Shown in pieces: positions 5,606-8,794 of a stretch of 8,794 bases of DNA (position 1 is the first letter of the stretch; every line of letters begins with the position of its first letter). The stretch is from an uncultured bacterium (GTDB lineage: Bacteria > Cyanobacteriota > Vampirovibrionia > Gastranaerophilales > Gastranaerophilaceae), in NCBI GenBank assembly GCA_949288685.1, contig CASELB010000159.1:1-8794 (forward strand), written 5' to 3'. Position numbers and translations under genes: made by a program. The notes beneath the pieces are model-generated. The model did not search any database. It was not told where the DNA came from and saw only the letters and a program-made list of their open reading frames with translations.

Positions 5606-7419
5606 TTTTTATCTTTTTTGCATTTTGTGCATATTTTCTTTGGTTCTTCACAAATTACTTTGTGCCTGCTGCCGTCATTAAATGCGCTTGCGGTCAGTAT
5701 ATTCATGTATTCGGCACCGAAGTGTGCATAATCAAATATAATTACTCCGTTTAGACCGAAACGGCGGCTTTCGTGCACTATTCTTATTAAATCTTCCGGT
5801 GCCCCTTTAATAAAAGTGACAAATAATCCTGCGTATAGTTTTGTCTTTCTGGCGCTTAGATTTCTGATTTCATTAATCATGTTAGCGGTTGTTTTGGGGT
5901 CGCAGGTTAAGAATAACGGAGTAAACCCGTCGATGTAATCGTTTCTTGACCACATACGCCAGTCTTGTATTTTGGTTGTCAAAGCAACTTTATAGTTAGG
6001 GAAAATAACTGTTGTAAGTGTTGTATTTTTTGAGCGGCAGAGGTCAGAGGCTTTTTTTACAAAGTTTGTAACCTGTTCCGCTCTATACAACAGCCATTTA
6101 TCCCATAATGCGTCTGCGCGTGTTAATTCTGCAGGATCAACATTATACAATGCTTTAAACCCTTCTCTTGCGTAAGAGGTATAGCCCCAGGTAGAAGTTT
6201 CGTATCCGGGAATATCCGGTGAAATTGCTTGAGGATAACGTATATAATCAAGGTTAATTCCGTCAGGCTTGTATTTGCATATAATTTCATCGAGGAGTTT
6301 TAATAAAAATTCTTGGACTTCCGGATTGGCGGGGTCAAGAAAATATCCGTTATGCTCGGATGTTGAGTAAACAGGCTCTATTGAATTGACGCTGTTTCCC
6401 GGAAGGTTTGTCCAGTTAGGACGTATTGACAGGATATAATTCGGATAGTTTTTAGGGTTGCGGTTTCCTACATAAAACGTTTCAAACCATATATGAATTT
6501 TTATTTTACGTTTGTGCGCTTCTCTAATCCAGATTTCTAAGGGGTCAAATCCTGCAAAGTCCTCATTTTGTTCAATAAAACCGTATGAAAGCATTAAATC
6601 ACTCGGGTATATTGTTTTCCCATGGAAATATGTTTCCAGAAATACTGTGTTTATTCCTGCATTTTCGAGTCTGTCAAGCGTTTCAACAATATCTTTTTCT
6701 GATTTGCATGTCGGGCGCAGCCATACACCTTTTAATTCTTCTGATTTATACGGAACAACAAGTGACAGAGCTTCATTTGCATATTCTATGGCTTTGCCGG
6801 AGTATTTTTGAGCATTTGCGCTGTCTCTGTACGCCTTATTAATATTATCTTTTGACTTATTAATGGCAGTGACTGTTTTTCTGGCGTCATATCTTGGGGT
6901 GGTTTTAATATAATAGTTCATTATATTTTGAACTTCTATAAGTTTAAGTTTTGCGCTGAACAGAAAGGTGTCTGAAGTAATATAAGATGTAATAGTTTTA
7001 TTTACAGGGTCAACATAGACTTTTGCCCCGACAATAAGGTTTTCATTTATCCAGTGTTTTGCTTCTCCGTGTCCGCTTATTACAACACCGTTTGCGGGAA
7101 TTAAAGTATTTGCTCCGCTAAGCTGTGTTACAATTCCGTCTATGACAAGAGCTTCTGTTCCGAACTCATTTGTATTTGTGCGTCTTCCAAATTCCGGCGT
7201 GTATACTACAAGCTGGTTTGTGCCTCTCAGCCCCGGAAATCGTGCGCTTCTTGCATTATTTTCGTTTGTCGGGTCAATTACACTTACTTTGTGGATTGTC
7301 TGATTAAATATTATTTCATTTGCGGCAGGTTGAAACGGCTGAAACACAGCCAGTGCATTTGCTGCGTTAATACTGATTGTCATAAATATTAACATTAATA
7401 GTAATAAAAGACGTCTCAT
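5524..7419 (-). CDS. Exported glycoside hydrolase-like GHL10 (DUF187) protein
   Basis: A 631-residue exported protein. A signal peptide is clear (RR, then a Leu-rich core, ANALA near 20-24). Residues about 60-150 form an N-terminal beta-rich region with TNEFGTEALVIDG and IPANGVVISGHGEA; I recall similar stretches in cyanobacterial exported hydrolases. A helical linker (175-225) leads to the GHL10 TIM barrel: LKGVWLRPT (229-237), GINTVFLETYFHG (255-267), the IHIWFETFY strand (308-316), YFLDPANPEV (359-368) and GINLDYIRYP (387-396). These are diagnostic of the DUF187/GHL10 family, which includes E. coli DigH, a hydrolase of denuded peptidoglycan glycan strands. The exact substrate is inference. 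The tail (590-631) is Lys-rich with CxxC-x5-CxxC, unusual for an exported enzyme. It starts 8 nt after the TPR gene stop; AAGG abuts the ATG and GAGGA sits 12 nt upstream. Its stop follows an A7 run. Confidence 0.9.
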   Translation of the reverse strand: MRRLLLLLMLIFMTISINAANALAVFQPFQPAANEIIFNQTIHKVSVIDPTNENNARSARFPGLRGTNQLVVYTPEFGRRTNTNEFGTEALVIDGIVTQLSGANTLIPANGVVISGHGEAKHWINENLIVGAKVYVDPVNKTITSYITSDTFLFSAKLKLIEVQNIMNYYIKTTPRYDARKTVTAINKSKDNINKAYRDSANAQKYSGKAIEYANEALSLVVPYKSEELKGVWLRPTCKSEKDIVETLDRLENAGINTVFLETYFHGKTIYPSDLMLSYGFIEQNEDFAGFDPLEIWIREAHKRKIKIHIWFETFYVGNRNPKNYPNYILSIRPNWTNLPGNSVNSIEPVYSTSEHNGYFLDPANPEVQEFLLKLLDEIICKYKPDGINLDYIRYPQAISPDIPGYETSTWGYTSYAREGFKALYNVDPAELTRADALWDKWLLYRAEQVTNFVKKASDLCRSKNTTLTTVIFPNYKVALTTKIQDWRMWSRNDYIDGFTPLFLTCDPKTTANMINEIRNLSARKTKLYAGLFVTFIKGAPEDLIRIVHESRRFGLNGVIIFDYAHFGAEYMNILTASAFNDGSRHKVICEEPKKICTKCKKDKKCRKCRKAEKKLKKEMEKRAKKMKKKS

Positions 7420-7427
7420 CCTTAAAT

Positions 7428-8072
7428 TTAATCCTCGACGAAATGAATCCTTGTATTTTTATAATATAACGCATTGGATGAATTTAATTCCTCTAATAAG
7501 CGTATTTTAGCGTTCAATTCTTCGGAGGGATTAATTTTGTACGCTTCGTTTAAATATTTAAGTGCTGACTGAGTATCCCCGAGTTTCTGGTAAATTGTGC
7601 CTATTTTATTATTAACGTTGTAAATTGAGGGGTTTAATATGTATGCTTGATTATATTGTTTAAGCGCCCTTCTGTATTCTTCTTTTTTATAATAGTAATT
7701 TCCAAATCCCTCATACCCTTCTGCATAATCAGGTGTAATAGTGATGGTTCGGTAGTAGAATTCTTTTGCGTAGCGGTTTTGTCCTATTAATTCGTAAAGA
7801 ACAGCAAGTCTCAGGGAGTATAGAGGATTATCTTCGTGCTTTGAGATTAGGGCTCTGTAACAACCGATTGCATACTGAGCGTTTTTCAATCTTTCTTCTT
7901 CAATTTCTGATGTAGTTGCGATTTTATAGTACTCTGCTGCCTTGTCTTCAAAATCTTTTGTATTAATTAAAGAATAGTCAATTTTCGGAGTATATTCAAT
8001 TCCGCCCTTTTCAACAGCGTAAGCCGGACGGATGATTAATGTTAGTATCAGTAAAAAAAGAATTTTATACAT
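7428..8072 (-). CDS. Exported TPR-repeat protein
   Basis: A 214-residue protein with a signal peptide (MYKILFLLILTLIIRPAYA, likely cleaved after Ala19) and at least three consecutive 34-residue tetratricopeptide repeats: 83-116, 117-150 and 151-184. These show the expected small/aromatic pattern (for example GNYYYKKEEYRRALKQY and GTIYQKLGDTQSALKYL, each ending in NP). A weaker helical pair occupies 42-80. TPR arrays bind proteins, so I infer a periplasmic scaffold, perhaps for the GHL10 hydrolase encoded 8 nt downstream. It is the first gene of the minus-strand operon. No Shine-Dalgarno precedes the ATG; instead TATAAT lies 6 nt upstream, which predicts a leaderless mRNA. No catalytic motif is visible. 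Confidence 0.88.
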   Translation of the reverse strand: MYKILFLLILTLIIRPAYAVEKGGIEYTPKIDYSLINTKDFEDKAAEYYKIATTSEIEEERLKNAQYAIGCYRALISKHEDNPLYSLRLAVLYELIGQNRYAKEFYYRTITITPDYAEGYEGFGNYYYKKEEYRRALKQYNQAYILNPSIYNVNNKIGTIYQKLGDTQSALKYLNEAYKINPSEELNAKIRLLEELNSSNALYYKNTRIHFVED

Positions 8073-8078
8073 ACAATT

Positions 8079-8107
8079 ATTATATCAGGAATAGCACACA
8101 CAGAGAA
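8079..8107 (-). promoter_or_regulatory. Promoter of the TPR-GHL10 operon (predicted leaderless)
   Basis: On the minus strand the -10 is a perfect TATAAT (8079-8084). The -35 position at 17-bp spacing is TTCTCT (8102-8107), only three of six matches. The expected start of RNA is the A of the ATG at 8072. Confidence 0.6.
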
Positions 8108-8139
8108 TAAATATTACAAAATAGTTGTTATTTACTCTG
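8101..8139. promoter_or_regulatory. Imperfect dyad spanning both divergent -35 boxes (candidate operator)
   Basis: CAGAG-aa-TAAATA-tt-ACAA, loop AATAG, then TTGT-TATTTA-CTCTG. Fifteen positions pair, with two 2-nt bulges on the left arm. The dyad covers the -35 region of the leftward TPR promoter and the -35 of the rightward OmpH promoter. The sequence is AT-rich, so chance symmetry is possible. Confidence 0.4.
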
Positions 8140-8153
8140 TTTTATACTATACT
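8125..8153 (+). promoter_or_regulatory. Promoter of the OmpH-like gene
   Basis: TTGTTA (8125-8130), a 17-bp spacer, then TATACT (8148-8153). A second overlapping TATACT is at 8143-8148. RNA would start near 8160, giving a leader of about 20 nt that carries AGGAGG (8168-8173), 7 nt before the ATG. Confidence 0.65.
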
Positions 8154-8180
8154 TAGGTAGTACAAACAGGAGGATTTCTA

Positions 8181-8645
8181 ATGGATAAACACTTTAAATC
8201 AGTATTAGCGCTTTCTATTGCATTTGTTATCGGCTGCGGATTTAACAGTATGGCAAATTCTAACGGCGCAGTAAGTAAAATCGCGGTTGTTGATATTCCC
8301 CAAGTAGTATCACAATCTACACAGGTTAAAAATCTGAAAGCTGAACATGACAAGAAGAAAAATGAGATGATTCAGTTTATGAATAAAGCAAAATCAGAAG
8401 TAGATGCACAAACTGATATCAATAAAAAGAAAGCTGTTGCGCAAAAGTATGAGAAAGAACTTGCAGCCAAAAGAGAAGCAGCAGCAAAAGATTATACTAA
8501 AAAACTTGCGCAAATTGACAAAGATATAACAGCAGTTATTACAAAACAGGCTCAAAGTATGGGCTATGATATGGTTCTTGCAAAAACTTCCGTTATTTAC
8601 GGCGGTGATAATATAACAGATACTGTTGTTAAAAATATTAAGTAA
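8181..8645 (+). CDS. OmpH/Skp-family periplasmic protein
   Basis: A 154-residue member of the OmpH (Skp) family, periplasmic holdase chaperones that escort unfolded outer-membrane proteins to the BAM machine. The N-terminus is an export signal with hydrophobic residues 8-18. The mature part begins with the family strand KIAVVDIPQVVSQS (33-46), continues as a long charged Lys/Glu/Ala coiled coil (47-125), and closes with GYDMVLAKTSVIYGG plus NITDTVVKNIK (128-154), the strands that pack against the N-terminal strand to form the trimer body. VIGC at 16-19 fits a lipobox, so it may be a lipoprotein instead of a soluble protein. The start is fixed by AGGAGG 7 nt upstream. It is flanked by its own promoter and terminator, so it seems monocistronic, and is divergent from the TPR operon. 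I give no symbol because OmpH paralogues are common. Confidence 0.88.
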   Translation: MDKHFKSVLALSIAFVIGCGFNSMANSNGAVSKIAVVDIPQVVSQSTQVKNLKAEHDKKKNEMIQFMNKAKSEVDAQTDINKKKAVAQKYEKELAAKREAAAKDYTKKLAQIDKDITAVITKQAQSMGYDMVLAKTSVIYGGDNITDTVVKNIK

Positions 8646-8656
8646 ATTTTTTATTG

Positions 8657-8692
8657 AAAAAGCTGGGCGGGTTTTAACCCGCCCAGCTTTTT
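8657..8692 (+). terminator. Strong intrinsic terminator after the OmpH-like gene
   Basis: A perfect GC-rich inverted repeat, AAAAAGCTGGGCGGGTT / AACCCGCCCAGCTTTTT, of 16 bp closed by a TTTA-type loop, ending in T5. The A-run on the left makes it potentially bidirectional. It starts 12 nt after the stop codon. Confidence 0.95.
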
Positions 8693-8756
8693 ATTTGCCC
8701 ATTTATTGACTTGCCATTGCGTTTACGATATCGTTTTATTGATATATAAACATGGA

Positions 8757-8763
8757 GAGAAGG
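8757..8763 (+). promoter_or_regulatory. Shine-Dalgarno of the gene running off the right edge
   Basis: GAGAAGG lies 7 nt before the ATG at 8771. Upstream, TTGACT (8706-8711) and TTGCCA (8711-8716) resemble -35 boxes, but I see no -10 at good spacing, so I do not call the promoter. Confidence 0.6.
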
Positions 8764-8770
8764 TAAACTT

Positions 8771-8794
8771 ATGGAATTTGCAACAGTTTTTACT
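8771..8794 (+). CDS. Start of an unidentified gene (3'-partial)
   Basis: Only eight codons are in the window (MEFATVFT). The call rests on the ribosome site 7 nt upstream and on its placement after a terminator. Product cannot be judged. Confidence 0.55.

Noticed and set aside
5413..5754. Plus-strand hydrophobic, Phe-rich 113-residue frame resembling a membrane protein
   Set aside because: It is antisense to the Lys-rich coding DNA at the GHL10 3' end (AAA/AAG read as TTT/CTT); no ribosome site and no family pattern.
1..8794. tRNA, rRNA, CRISPR array, insertion sequence or riboswitch
   Set aside because: I found no cloverleaf, regular spaced repeats, transposase motif, terminal inverted repeats or long structured leader. 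All intergenic gaps are under 200 nt and are explained by promoters and terminators.

Overview
The window is AT-rich, Gram-negative chromosomal DNA using the standard bacterial code. KdsB (an LPS Kdo enzyme), an OmpH/Skp-type protein and several exported proteins indicate an outer membrane. The gene mix and protein style (cyanobacteria-like exported GHL10 hydrolase, CC...CPRC mini zinc ribbon, OmpH) make me suspect a host-associated non-photosynthetic cyanobacterial relative (Gastranaerophilales/Melainabacteria). That is an inference from remembered family resemblance and would need a protein search. I see no mobile elements, tRNA, rRNA or CRISPR.

Layout. (1) 1-2546, plus strand: a tight housekeeping operon accA (5'-truncated by the window edge) - prmA - kdsB. 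The genes overlap or are separated by only 2 nt, and the operon ends at a perfect symmetric terminator (2551-2581). (2) 2615-3940, minus strand: a single convergent gene for a modular orphan protein with a Gly/Phe-rich segment, a Tyr-Pro-rich segment, an acidic linker and degenerate EF-hand-like C-terminus. It has its own leader, a candidate promoter and a small upstream dyad. (3) 8072-4135, minus strand: a four-gene operon comprising an exported TPR protein, an exported GHL10 (DUF187) glycoside hydrolase, a small CC/CPRC zinc-ribbon protein and a cytosolic PepD-like M20 aminoacyl-dipeptidase. It ends at a terminator at 4074-4104. (4) 8181-8645, plus strand: an exported OmpH/Skp-family protein, divergent from the TPR gene, with a consensus-like promoter and a strong 16-17 bp terminator. 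(5) 8771-8794: the first eight codons of another plus-strand gene.

How it fits together: the plus-strand operon makes malonyl-CoA for lipids, methylates ribosomal protein L11 and activates Kdo for LPS. The minus-strand operon pairs two secreted proteins with a small zinc-ribbon protein and a cytosolic peptidase. A cell-wall glycan remodelling and peptide recycling role is plausible because an E. coli member of the GHL10 family, DigH, acts on denuded peptidoglycan, but it is not demonstrated here. The most interesting spots are the GHL10/zinc-ribbon junction (A7 run, stop codon, hairpin, overlapping frame without an obvious start), the orphan EF-hand-like protein, and a dyad covering both -35 boxes of the divergent TPR/OmpH promoters.
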